Positions 1 through 6,334 of a stretch of 9,544 nt of DNA are shown piece by piece. The notes beneath the pieces were generated by a model. That model saw only the letters and a program-made list of their open reading frames with translations. It did not search any database and was not told the DNA's origin. The position numbers and the translations under genes were made by a program. How positions within the stretch are numbered: position 1 is the first letter of the stretch; each line of letters begins with the position of its first letter. Origin of the DNA: Betaproteobacteria bacterium (GTDB lineage: Bacteria; Pseudomonadota; Gammaproteobacteria; Burkholderiales; Rhodocyclaceae); NCBI GenBank assembly GCA_028868235.1, contig JAGWUW010000065.1, forward strand, positions 1-9,544, in the 5' to 3' direction.

Positions 1-183
1 CTGCGCCGCTGGTGCCGTGAGGAGGCGAGCCGACGAACGGCACCAGCGGCGCTGGCTGCCGATGACCAGGCCCGGCTCAAACTGCTGGAGCGCGAGGTCA
101 GGGAACTGCGGCGCGCCAACGAGATCCTGCGCAAGGCATCAGCGTATTTTGCGATGGCGGAGCTCGACCGCCGCGAGAAATGA
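1..183 (+). CDS. IS3-family transposase OrfA, C-terminal part
   Basis: This is the last 60 residues of OrfA, the DNA-binding subunit of an IS3-family transposase. Its start lies before the window. Frame 1 is open from base 1 to the TGA at 181-183. The visible part carries the hallmark OrfA leucine-zipper segment ([20 protein letters not shown]) used for dimerisation, then the short tail AELDRREK. In the family OrfA binds the IS ends through an N-terminal helix-turn-helix, which is not in view. It overlaps orfB by four bases (ATGA). The downstream frame is -1 relative to OrfA, the arrangement that normally yields an OrfAB fusion transposase by frameshifting. I see no strong A-rich slippery heptamer at the junction, only the weak candidates TATTTTGCG and GAGAAATGA. 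Confidence 0.85.
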   Translation: MRRWCREEASRRTAPAALAADDQARLKLLEREVRELRRANEILRKASAYFAMAELDRREK

Positions 184-1088
184 TGATGTCGTTCATCGAC
201 GCCCATCGTGAGGATCTGGGTATCGAGCCGATCTGCCATGAGTTGGCGATCGCCCCGTCCTCCTACCATGAACATGCACGTCGCCTGGCCGATCCCGGCA
301 GGCGGCCCGCGCGTGCCCGTCGTGATGACGAGATCAAGGCGCAGATCAAGCGCGTCCACGAGGCCAGTTCCGGGCTCTATGGAGCGCGCAAGGTCTGGCA
401 CCAGTTGCTGCGCGATGGCGTGGCTGTCGCCCGGTGCACCGTGGAGCGCCTGATGGCGGCCATGGGGCTGGCGGGCGTTCGGCGTGGCAAGACGACGATC
501 ACCACGGTCAGCAATCCGAAAGCTCCGTGCCCATTGGATAAAGTCAATCGCGAGTTCCGCGTTGAACGTCCCAACGCATTGTGGGTGGTCGATTTTACAT
601 ACGTCCACACCTGGGCCGGCTTCGTTTATGTAGCTTTCGTGATCGACGCCTATGCCCGCCGGATCGTGGGCTGGAAGGTCAGCACGTCGGCCACCGCCGG
701 CTTCGTGCTGGACGCCTTGGAACAAGCGATACACGCCCGCAGGCCAGGGCCGGAAGATGGCCTGATCCACCATAGCGACAGGGGTGTTCAATATCTCGCC
801 ATGAACTACACCCAGCGCCTGGCCGAAGCCAACCTCGTGCCATCGGTCGGCAGCGTCGGCGACAGCTATGACAATGCCTTGGCCGAGACCATCAATGGCC
901 TCTACAAAACCGAGGTGATCTGGCGTCAGAGGTCATGGCCAAGCGCATCGGCAGTCGAAATGGCAACCCTGCGCTGGGTGGATTGGTTCAACAACCAGCG
1001 CCTTTTCGGCCCCATCGGCTACATCCCGCCCGCCGAGGCCGAGGCAAACTACTATGCAGCCAGAGAGACCCTCGATATGGTGGCATGA
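180..1088 (+). CDS. IS3-family transposase OrfB (DDE integrase core)
   Basis: This is the catalytic subunit of the IS3-family transposase, made alone or as the C-terminal part of an OrfAB fusion. It cuts and joins DNA at the IS ends. At 302 aa it is full length for the family. An N-terminal HTH_21-like region (about residues 45-105, with the GLYGARKVW motif) precedes the rve integrase core. The DDE residues are D138 (VVDFTY), D200 (HHSDRG) and E236 (ALAETING), which gives the typical DD(35)E spacing. The C-terminal [18 protein letters not shown] block is also characteristic. Three ATG codons in a row (180, 183, 186) overlap the orfA stop, so translational coupling or -1 frameshifting are both possible. 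The catalytic core is intact. Confidence 0.95.
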   Translation: MMMSFIDAHREDLGIEPICHELAIAPSSYHEHARRLADPGRRPARARRDDEIKAQIKRVHEASSGLYGARKVWHQLLRDGVAVARCTVERLMAAMGLAGVRRGKTTITTVSNPKAPCPLDKVNREFRVERPNALWVVDFTYVHTWAGFVYVAFVIDAYARRIVGWKVSTSATAGFVLDALEQAIHARRPGPEDGLIHHSDRGVQYLAMNYTQRLAEANLVPSVGSVGDSYDNALAETINGLYKTEVIWRQRSWPSASAVEMATLRWVDWFNNQRLFGPIGYIPPAEAEANYYAARETLDMVA

Positions 1089-1101
1089 CTCAATTGAAAA
1101 C

Positions 1102-1127
1102 GCCTCCGGGAAACCCGGGGCGCTTCA
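1102..1127. repeat. Right terminal inverted repeat of the IS3-family element
   Basis: This is a roughly 26-bp terminal repeat. On the minus strand it begins TGAAGCG and continues into a CCCGGG-TTT-CCCGG core, matching the remembered IS3-group end. It lies 13 bp after the orfB stop. The core is itself a small hairpin (CCGGG, AAA loop, CCCGG). The partner left repeat is outside the window, so the exact length is not confirmed. Confidence 0.85.
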
Positions 1128-1149
1128 GAGCGGACGGGTAAACGATTGC

Positions 1150-1168
1150 GGTTAACGCGGCGTCAACC
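1150..1168. promoter_or_regulatory. 19-bp dyad, possible operator
   Basis: This is an inverted repeat of two 9-base arms (GGTTAACGC and GCGTCAACC) around a single G, with one mismatch. It lies 22 bp beyond the IS end and about 120 bp before the 60-aa ORF. Its size and symmetry suit a dimeric repressor site, but no promoter elements stand out next to it. The function is a guess. Confidence 0.25.
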
Positions 1169-1288
1169 ATGTCGTGCGTACGATACCGTGACTGACAATT
1201 ACCTCGCTGAAGCAATGATCCACTAAAGTTCCCCCGGCTCGAGATGGTGTACGGGTGATGACCGGCCCCTGCACCGAGGAGTTACGAC

Positions 1289-1471
1289 ATGACGCACCAT
1301 ACCGTACGAGACGAGGAGCTGGACCACGCTGCGGGGCTGCTGAGGTCCGCGCTCGAAATCCTGGACAGGACCGGCGCTACGGTTGCAGCGCTCCACGTGG
1401 CGACAGCTGTCGCAGTATTGTCGGACAAAGGCCCGAACACGCCGTCGCGACAGTGCGCTTCAGGCCTCTAG
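1289..1471 (+). CDS. Small hypothetical protein (60 aa), helical
   Basis: I do not recognise this gene. It is supported mainly by a near-ideal ribosome binding site, GAGGAG at 1276-1281, seven bases before the ATG. The product has two predicted amphipathic helices, about residues 8-28 (ELDHAAGLLRSALEILDR) and 31-45 (TVAALHVATAVAVL), with a polar tail (SDKGPNTPSRQCASGL). There is no signal peptide, and the alanine runs are too mixed to call a membrane segment with confidence. It lies between the IS end and the winged-helix gene, 142 bp before the latter's start. Short helical proteins of this general style are common in sphingomonads, from memory only. An alternative frame open from 1255 to 1671 overlaps it but lacks this binding site. 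Confidence 0.5.
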   Translation: MTHHTVRDEELDHAAGLLRSALEILDRTGATVAALHVATAVAVLSDKGPNTPSRQCASGL

Positions 1472-1541
1472 CGCGGAGATCAACAGCGCATCTGCGAATC
1501 GCACTCCCGTGGCGCACGAGCCCAAGCCATTGGGCGCATGC

Positions 1542-1570
1542 TTGTAAATCGGTTGCAAGTCGCCTTGCAA
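1542..1570. repeat. Three helically phased TTGYAA repeats
   Basis: Three hexamers, TTGTAA (1542-1547), TTGCAA (1553-1558) and TTGCAA (1565-1570), recur at 11- and 12-bp steps, close to one DNA turn. Each is followed by a similar TC-containing stretch (ATCGG, GTCGCC, TTCTGC). TTGCAA is itself palindromic. The array ends 43 bp before the winged-helix start codon, so an operator for that gene or for autoregulation is plausible. No binding protein can be named from the sequence. Confidence 0.3.
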
Positions 1571-1613
1571 TTCTGCACTTTCGGGGGCGAGAGGCGATAG
1601 GGGGCCGACCGAA

Positions 1614-2153
1614 ATGTTCTTTGCTGAAGAGTCGGGGAAAGATCAGGCAGAAGCGGAGGTCCAACCACTGACTTCAGTGTCAATTTCACTGGCGGCAGTG
1701 GAGCGCATTAGCGAAATTGCTCAGGAATTGGCGACCTTATCGGCGCAAATGCGCAAATCGATCCAGGCAGGGAATCTGGCAAAGCGCGAGCCGGTTGACC
1801 TGCGCGAACTGGCTCGCGCCGTGCAGTTGTCTCGCGCGGCCCGAACCACATTCATTGACCAGGAGCTCATTGGCGAGCCCGCTTGGGACATACTGTTGGC
1901 ACTTGCCACTGATGAATCGAGCAAAATGAGCGTAAAGGCCGCTTCGAGCCTTTCAGGTGCTCCGCCAACGACCGCATTACGTTGGCTGGCACTCCTGGAG
2001 CAGCGAGGGCTGATATCCATCGACCAGGACGCCAACGACGGACGCCGGAAACTGGTTGGTCTGACGGACGATGGCCGCCGGGCAATTTCCGGAGCGTTGC
2101 AACAATTTTCAATCAATCTTCAAGCTCGGGACGTGGGCATGGTTTCTCCGTAG
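1614..2153 (+). CDS. MarR-like winged-helix DNA-binding protein
   Basis: This is a putative transcriptional regulator of 179 aa. The N-terminal part (about residues 26-55) is a helical, possibly coiled-coil segment (VERISEIAQELATLSAQMRK). The C-terminal part is a winged helix: EPAWDILLALA (88-98) as the entry helix, a helix-turn-helix over about 106-130 (SVKAASSLSGAPPTTALRWL) and a wing with the MarR-like signature DANDGRRKLVGLTDDGRR (139-156). From memory, sphingomonad genomes carry many proteins with this PAWD, PPTTALRW and DGRR pattern, usually annotated as winged-helix or MarR-type. The ligand and targets are unknown. The start is preceded by a G-rich stretch (AGGGGG, 1599-1604), which is a workable binding site. 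The phased repeats at 1542-1570 upstream may be its operator. It is not operonic with the Tad genes, since a 108-bp gap and another small ORF follow. Confidence 0.8.
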   Translation: MFFAEESGKDQAEAEVQPLTSVSISLAAVERISEIAQELATLSAQMRKSIQAGNLAKREPVDLRELARAVQLSRAARTTFIDQELIGEPAWDILLALATDESSKMSVKAASSLSGAPPTTALRWLALLEQRGLISIDQDANDGRRKLVGLTDDGRRAISGALQQFSINLQARDVGMVSP

Positions 2154-2261
2154 AGTCTACCAATCTGCCCACCAATGAATAACATTCAGTACGAGAAAAT
2201 GTTCCATCTGGAGATGAATTGGTCGCAACATTCCCATTTTTATTTCTATGGACGCTAAAAT

Positions 2262-2525
2262 ATGAACGGATTTCATCGAGTTCTACTGTTAATAACGGCG
2301 GCAATAATTTTTCTGGTCTACCTGGCAGCGCAATCTGGTGGCCTCCTCGACAGGTTGTCTGCCCCGGTCAGCCACTCAGAGAACGGAGAGGGAACCTCTT
2401 CGCAGATCGGGGAGCCTGTCTCGACACCTCTTTCGTCCGGTCCATCATTGGACAGTGAACAACCCAGTCCCTCACCCGTGGCGACGTTGCCAGGCTCCTA
2501 TAACACACCGCTTGGCAGTCAATGA
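2262..2525 (+). CDS. Small hypothetical membrane-anchored or secreted protein (87 aa)
   Basis: I do not recognise this gene. The product starts with a short basic N-terminus (MNGFHR), then a hydrophobic segment at about residues 7-24 (VLLLITAAIIFLVYLAAQ) that could be a signal anchor or an uncleaved membrane helix. A polar, Ser/Pro-rich, low-complexity tail follows (about residues 35-87), as expected for an extended periplasmic region. The ribosome binding site is weak (GGA near 2249). The stretch before it (2154-2261) is AT-rich compared with the genes around it and holds only short inverted ACATTC/GAATGT-like repeats. It lies 145 bp before the first tadE-type gene and in the same orientation, so a pilus-related role is conceivable but unproven. 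The real start could differ. Confidence 0.45.
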   Translation: MNGFHRVLLLITAAIIFLVYLAAQSGGLLDRLSAPVSHSENGEGTSSQIGEPVSTPLSSGPSLDSEQPSPSPVATLPGSYNTPLGSQ

Positions 2526-2670
2526 TGGCACACCGCTCGGGGGGAATGACATTTGACCCCGAATAGTTCCGATCGGATGTCGGCAAATCCCCCACGCCAC
2601 TTGGATACTCCGCGGCGGAATTAACCGGATCGAAAGCAAATCAAGCGCAATCCATTGTGGTGAGGTGACG

Positions 2671-3339
2671 ATGGCACTTGCTTGCTCCGACAAATTTGCG
2701 CCAAAATTGATCCTGCGCAAGGTCACGAATCTGGCATCAGATAGCCGGGGAACGGCCGCGCTGGAATTTGCCTTTGTAGGCCCGTTCCTGATCGCAATGC
2801 TGCTTGCCATCCTCTACACGTCACTCGTGTGCCTTGCGCAGCAGATGCTTGAGACTGCGGCTGCGGACGCTGGAAGACTGCTTCTTACCGGCCAGGCACA
2901 GACCGCTACCTTGAACGGCCATACTGGTATGACGTCCGCGGACTTCAAGAATGTGATCTGCAATGGAGCTAGTGGCACCAACGCGAACGGGGATTCCTTT
3001 ACCATCCCGAAACTGCTGCCCCCGCTTCTTTCGTGCTCGCAACTGACCGTCAACGTGAAGACGGCGGCGAGTTACAACGTGTCAAACGGCGCAGCCCCGA
3101 CTTACACCTACGACAGCAACGGCGTCCTGACCTCAACCGGAACGGGCTACAACACTGCTTCCGGCGGCAGCGGGCAGAGCAAGATTGTCATTCTTCAGCT
3201 CATCTATCTCTGGCCGACCCTCAAAGGGACTCTGGGCCTGAATCTCGACAATCAGCCAAACGCCAATCGCATGCTCGTGGCGACCTCTGCATTCACGACG
3301 GAGAACTACTCGTGCAGTTCGTCGCAAACGTCATGCTGA
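2671..3339 (+). CDS. tadE: TadE-family pseudopilin-like pilus assembly protein
   Basis: This is a minor pseudopilin-like protein of the Tad (Flp, type IVc) pilus system, anchored in the inner membrane with a periplasmic C-terminal domain. The N-terminal basic region is followed by SRG-TAALEFA. Cleavage after G27 by a TadV-type prepilin peptidase would leave Glu at position +5, the pilin signature, in front of a membrane helix (about residues 33-54). The rest is a Ser/Thr/Asn-rich domain with four cysteines (C97, C122, C215, C222), which could form disulfides. I chose the ATG at 2671 because GAGG (2662-2665) sits five bases before it; an in-frame GTG at 2665 overlaps that site. The end overlaps the next gene by seven bases, so the two are probably co-translated. 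At 222 aa it is slightly long for TadE. Confidence 0.85.
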   Translation: MALACSDKFAPKLILRKVTNLASDSRGTAALEFAFVGPFLIAMLLAILYTSLVCLAQQMLETAAADAGRLLLTGQAQTATLNGHTGMTSADFKNVICNGASGTNANGDSFTIPKLLPPLLSCSQLTVNVKTAASYNVSNGAAPTYTYDSNGVLTSTGTGYNTASGGSGQSKIVILQLIYLWPTLKGTLGLNLDNQPNANRMLVATSAFTTENYSCSSSQTSC

Positions 3340-4007
3340 AACGACTTCTCTCGAATGCGAGCGGCACGGTTCTGGTCGAATTCGCCATGACCTTGCCCGT
3401 GCTGCTGATGCTCCTTGCCGGTGGCTCCGCGTTGTCGGATATGATTGCCTGCAATCGGAAAGTGACGCTGGCCACCCGCACACTCTCGGATCTCGTCAGC
3501 CGGACCATATCGCCGAGCATCGTGTACAACAACCCCAGCGCGACCAGTGCTACCGCCCAGCTCAGCGCATCTGCGGTCATCCTGAACCCCTACCGCCTGG
3601 ACAATGCGACGCAGGAGATTTCACTCCTGCGTGTGTGCGACGCCACGCATGCCTACGTGGTCTGGAGCCAGGCCCAGACACAGAATTCCAATGGCAGCAC
3701 GGTGACGTCGGCCACCCCGACGCAGACCGCGGGAACCCTTCCCACTGGCGGCACCCAGACGACCGACAACATTGTGACGATACCCAGCAACATGGTCACC
3801 GGCCCCATGATCCCCACGTCTCCCGATGGGTCCAATGTGTGCCAGAACCTCAATACCGGTACCTCCACGAAGACCCAGGTTGGCACCGCCGGCGGCTACC
3901 TGTTCAGGGGAACGATCACCTACAACTACTCGCCGTCGGTCGCCTTCGTAACTGCTGCAGTCACACCTATGACGGACACCATCTACATGGTTCCGCGGCT
4001 CTTCTAG
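3333..4007 (+). CDS. Second TadE/TadG-like pseudopilin (TadF position)
   Basis: This is a second pseudopilin-like protein of the Tad system, 224 aa, in the position that tadF holds in classical tad loci (tadE-tadF-tadG). Direct TadF homology cannot be claimed from sequence reading alone. NASG-TVLVEFAMT gives a prepilin-peptidase-like site after G11 with Glu at +5 of the mature form (E16) and a membrane helix at about 18-36. The periplasmic part contains the TadE-like NRKVTLATRTLSDLVSR stretch (41-57), two cysteines (C102, C170) and a Thr/Gly-rich middle. The reading frame is open much further upstream, but the ATG at 3333 gives the family-like N-terminus and overlaps the previous stop (ATGCTGA). 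No clear ribosome binding site is present, so expression is probably by coupling. An in-frame GTG at 3312 is the alternative. Confidence 0.8.
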   Translation: MLKRLLSNASGTVLVEFAMTLPVLLMLLAGGSALSDMIACNRKVTLATRTLSDLVSRTISPSIVYNNPSATSATAQLSASAVILNPYRLDNATQEISLLRVCDATHAYVVWSQAQTQNSNGSTVTSATPTQTAGTLPTGGTQTTDNIVTIPSNMVTGPMIPTSPDGSNVCQNLNTGTSTKTQVGTAGGYLFRGTITYNYSPSVAFVTAAVTPMTDTIYMVPRLF

Positions 4008-4015
4008 GCATTCCC

Positions 4016-5881
4016 ATGACCCATGATCACGACACCCGGCTCTCCGTGAGAATTGCGCGATTCCTTGGGCGCCTCCGCGCCGATCAGCATGGCAATGTGC
4101 TGATCATCGTCGCATTGTCGATCATCCCCCTGCTGTTTGTTTCCGGGTTCGCAATCGACTATGCACGGGCCATGAAGTTGCAGACGCAATTGAACGCGGC
4201 TGCTGACGCCGCCGCGCTCGCTGCCGTGTCGCCGGCCATGATCCTGCAGTCCAACAGCGCGTCGCAAGACGCTGCGACGAAGATGTTCAATTCGCAGGCC
4301 GCGCGGCTATCGGGTTATCAGAACCTTGTTGTCACGCCGACCATAACAGATGGCACGTCGTCCAGCAGCGGTGCGCTTGGCTACTTGCGCAAGGCAAAAG
4401 TCGCCTACACGGTTGAATCGGTGAACCTCTTCGGTGGCATTCTCGGCCGGCCGACCGTCTCTCTTTCAGGGTCCGCCACTGCTAGCGCCGCTCAGCCGCC
4501 CAACGTCGACTTTTACCTAACGATGGACAACTCGCCCTCGATGTTGCTTCCTGCCACCTCGGATGGGATTGCAAAGGTCATCGCGGCCACGAAAACGTCC
4601 CACCTGTCAAATGGCTGCGCCTTCGCCTGTCACGCGCAGATGCCTCATACAGATAACATCTACATCAACGATTCGAGCGGCAAGCAGGTATTGCTGTCGA
4701 CCGGCTACTACTCGTCCGGGGGCACGAACGGTGTCTATTACCGCTGGGATACGACGGCCAGCAAACTTTATGACAGCCTTGGCAACCTGATGGATACGTC
4801 GTCGTCGAGCGTCAGCGGCCCCGTGCGAACGACGTCGGGGTCAGGCACCAACAAGGTCAACATCGATACGACGACAACCACGACTACTGCCGTGACATAC
4901 TCGATCACGGACAGCACGACCGCCGCCGTCACCATCAAGAAGAACACGACCACCTCGACGTCTACCCGCGTCTACAAGACCAAGTTCAGCGATGGATCAT
5001 TCGTCTCCGACACTACCACGAATGGGACGCCCAGTTCGAGCAACGCGACCTTCGACACGGGCTACTGGGCCGACGGATATTGGCTCACGCACAATTACGG
5101 CGCCCTCTACGGAAGTCCCGCCAGCCTTACCCTGCGCAAGGACGACGTCGTGTCCGCCGCCTCGCAGTTGATCCCGTTCGCTGCGTCCCAGGCGGCTCAA
5201 TACAACGTCACATATCAGGCACAGCTTTTCTCTTTCGACTGGACTCGTTCCGGTGGAAGTTCGCCGGTGCGAACGCTCAACTCACTCGGCAATGTCTCCA
5301 GCTATGGCAGCGGATTTTCGGTATCTTCCCTGTTTCCGGCAGATGACTACTGGTGGAAGAACAGTGCGCCTACCAGCAGCACGAACATCAACGACCAGGC
5401 CACCGAGATGACGAACATGCTCACGTTCATGAAGAACACCATCCCAACTGCCGGGACGGGAGCGCCGGGCGCAACACCGCAAAAAATCCTGTTTCTCATC
5501 ACTGACGGCATGGCCGATCAGCCTAGCGGCTCAAGCCGATATTTCGGACCGCTGAGCAGCAGCGACCTGGCGCAATGCACCGCCATCAAGGCCAAGGGCA
5601 TCAAGATCGCGATCCTATACACGCAGTATTTGCCTGAATCTCTCGTGGGGGACTCCTGGTCTCAGTCGAACGTCGCCCCCTTCCTTCCCGCGCCGCCGTC
5701 GCCCTATCCTTCCGGCAATTCCGGCAGCTCGGACCAGGTATTGACCGCACTGCAAACGTGCGCCTCACCGGGGATCAATGGAACGCCGCTCGTGCAAACC
5801 GTGACCACTGACGGAGATATTTCCACGGCTCTCCAGCAGCTGTTTTCGACCGCTTTGCAAACTGCGCGGCTGGTCAATTGA
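4016..5881 (+). CDS. tadG: TadG-like pilus assembly protein with VWA domain
   Basis: This is a 621-aa TadG-type protein, probably anchored in the inner membrane with a large periplasmic part that helps assemble or fasten the Tad pilus. The N-terminal Tad domain has HGNVLIIVALSIIPLLFVSG (26-44), a membrane helix over about 28-47, then DYARAMKLQTQLNAAADAAALAA (48-70). As usual for TadG it lacks the pilin Glu at +5. A von Willebrand A domain follows, with the MIDAS motif DNSPS (171-175) and the later TDG motif (496-498). Between them is a large insertion holding a CAFACH motif (C201, C205, H206) and a Ser/Thr-rich stretch at about 261-345, including seven threonines at 285-291. C521 and C582 are further cysteines. 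The open frame begins at 3635, but the ATG at 4016, eight bases after the previous stop, gives the correct N-terminus. Confidence 0.88.
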   Translation: MTHDHDTRLSVRIARFLGRLRADQHGNVLIIVALSIIPLLFVSGFAIDYARAMKLQTQLNAAADAAALAAVSPAMILQSNSASQDAATKMFNSQAARLSGYQNLVVTPTITDGTSSSSGALGYLRKAKVAYTVESVNLFGGILGRPTVSLSGSATASAAQPPNVDFYLTMDNSPSMLLPATSDGIAKVIAATKTSHLSNGCAFACHAQMPHTDNIYINDSSGKQVLLSTGYYSSGGTNGVYYRWDTTASKLYDSLGNLMDTSSSSVSGPVRTTSGSGTNKVNIDTTTTTTTAVTYSITDSTTAAVTIKKNTTTSTSTRVYKTKFSDGSFVSDTTTNGTPSSSNATFDTGYWADGYWLTHNYGALYGSPASLTLRKDDVVSAASQLIPFAASQAAQYNVTYQAQLFSFDWTRSGGSSPVRTLNSLGNVSSYGSGFSVSSLFPADDYWWKNSAPTSSTNINDQATEMTNMLTFMKNTIPTAGTGAPGATPQKILFLITDGMADQPSGSSRYFGPLSSSDLAQCTAIKAKGIKIAILYTQYLPESLVGDSWSQSNVAPFLPAPPSPYPSGNSGSSDQVLTALQTCASPGINGTPLVQTVTTDGDISTALQQLFSTALQTARLVN

Positions 5882-5907
5882 TTGTGCTGCAGGCGGCGGA
5901 TCATACA

Positions 5908-6240
5908 ATGCAACATGCATTTGACGACGATTCTGAAGATTGGACAGCGTTAATCGGCAGGCGGCTGGAGCGACGAATTCCGCTTCATGTTGAGGTTTCC
6001 TTATCTGTAAACGACGTAACCTGTGCTGCCGTCTTGACCGACATTTCGCCCAGCGGCGCGCAATTGTTCGTTCGGCAATCGGTTGCGGTGGGTGATCTCG
6101 TGAAAATTCTGCACCCCTCGTTCCATCGGCAAGCGGCCGTAAAATGGAACAGCCACCATCGCTGCGGTGTTCGCTTCGACCAGCCCATTAACCAACCCGA
6201 ATACACCGAATTGTTACACATCCTTGATGCGCGGCAATAG
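5908..6240 (+). CDS. PilZ-domain protein, likely c-di-GMP binding
   Basis: This is a single-domain PilZ protein of 110 aa. Both ligand motifs are present: the arginine motif at R18/R19 to R22/R23 (RRLERR) and D-x-S-x-x-G as DISPSG (45-50). They are about 23 residues apart and followed by a beta-barrel-like sequence ending in CGVRF (86-90). In the family these residues bind cyclic di-GMP, so the protein is probably a cytoplasmic effector of surface attachment or motility. It lies 26 bp after tadG on the same strand and is likely the last gene of that transcript, which suggests that c-di-GMP tunes the pilus. I chose the ATG at 5908 because GGCGGA (5895-5900) lies seven bases upstream; the frame is also open from a TTG at 5878 and a GTG at 5884. 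Confidence 0.85.
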   Translation: MQHAFDDDSEDWTALIGRRLERRIPLHVEVSLSVNDVTCAAVLTDISPSGAQLFVRQSVAVGDLVKILHPSFHRQAAVKWNSHHRCGVRFDQPINQPEYTELLHILDARQ

Positions 6241-6313
6241 TGTCTCTGACAAGCATGGTCGAACCTGATGCGGAACTCGGTTTTTGCTTGGACAATTTCC
6301 CCTTATGAACGAC

Positions 6314-6330
6314 CATTATTACTCATAATG
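6314..6330. promoter_or_regulatory. Inverted repeat CATTAT-N5-ATAATG
   Basis: This is a perfect 6-base dyad with a 5-base spacer in the AT-rich leader. It is too weak for a terminator stem and has no U-tract after it. A protein binding site is possible, and chance occurrence cannot be excluded in AT-rich DNA. Confidence 0.2.
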
Positions 6331-6334
6331 CCAT

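Larger units (their letters stand above)
1..1127 (+). mobile_element. IS3-family insertion sequence, right part (left end outside window)
   Basis: This is a partial IS3-family element, most like the IS3 group. Three things are seen: the end of orfA in one frame, a complete orfB in the -1 frame overlapping it, and a terminal inverted repeat just after the orfB stop. Read inward, that repeat begins TGAAGCGCCCCGGG, which matches the TGA start and the CCCGGG-TTT-CCCGG core I remember for this group. The element is cut by the window edge, so its left repeat and target duplication cannot be checked. The first three bases outside the right end are GAG (1128-1130), the possible target duplication given the usual 3-bp size. 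No stop or frameshift is seen in orfB, so the element may be active. Confidence 0.9.

Noticed and set aside
1255..1671. 138-aa plus-strand ORF across the small-ORF region
   Set aside because: It overlaps both the 60-aa ORF with a better ribosome binding site and the start of the winged-helix gene. Its residues look like a Pro/Arg-rich shadow frame.
2540..2563. Possible terminator CGGGG...CCCCG after the 87-aa ORF
   Set aside because: The stem is only five base pairs with a 14-base loop and no T-run follows.
2545..2582. Possible promoter TTGACC (2553-2558) before the Tad cluster
   Set aside because: The base run 17 bases later (GATGTC) is a poor -10, so this is not strong enough to list. The cluster promoter remains unidentified.
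2672..2685. Sigma-54-like TGGCAC...TTGC at the start of tadE
   Set aside because: The GG to GC spacing is one base short of the required ten, and the site lies inside the coding region.
3033..3332. N-terminal extension of the second TadE-like ORF
   Set aside because: The frame is open upstream but encodes Arg/Gln-rich residues inside the first TadE gene. The membrane and pilin-like signature starts at 3333.
3635..4015. N-terminal extension of the TadG ORF
   Set aside because: It overlaps the second TadE-like gene in another frame and gives His/Arg/Asp-rich residues. The TadG-like N-terminus starts at 4016.
4861..4960. Repeat-like ACG/ACC/ACT tract in tadG as a possible phase-variable microsatellite
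   Set aside because: The threonine codons are mixed, so there is no true nucleotide repeat that would support slippage.
6262..6288. Possible terminator after the PilZ gene (GAACC...GGTTTTTG)
   Set aside because: Only four bases pair and the loop is long, so it does not form a convincing stem before the T-run.
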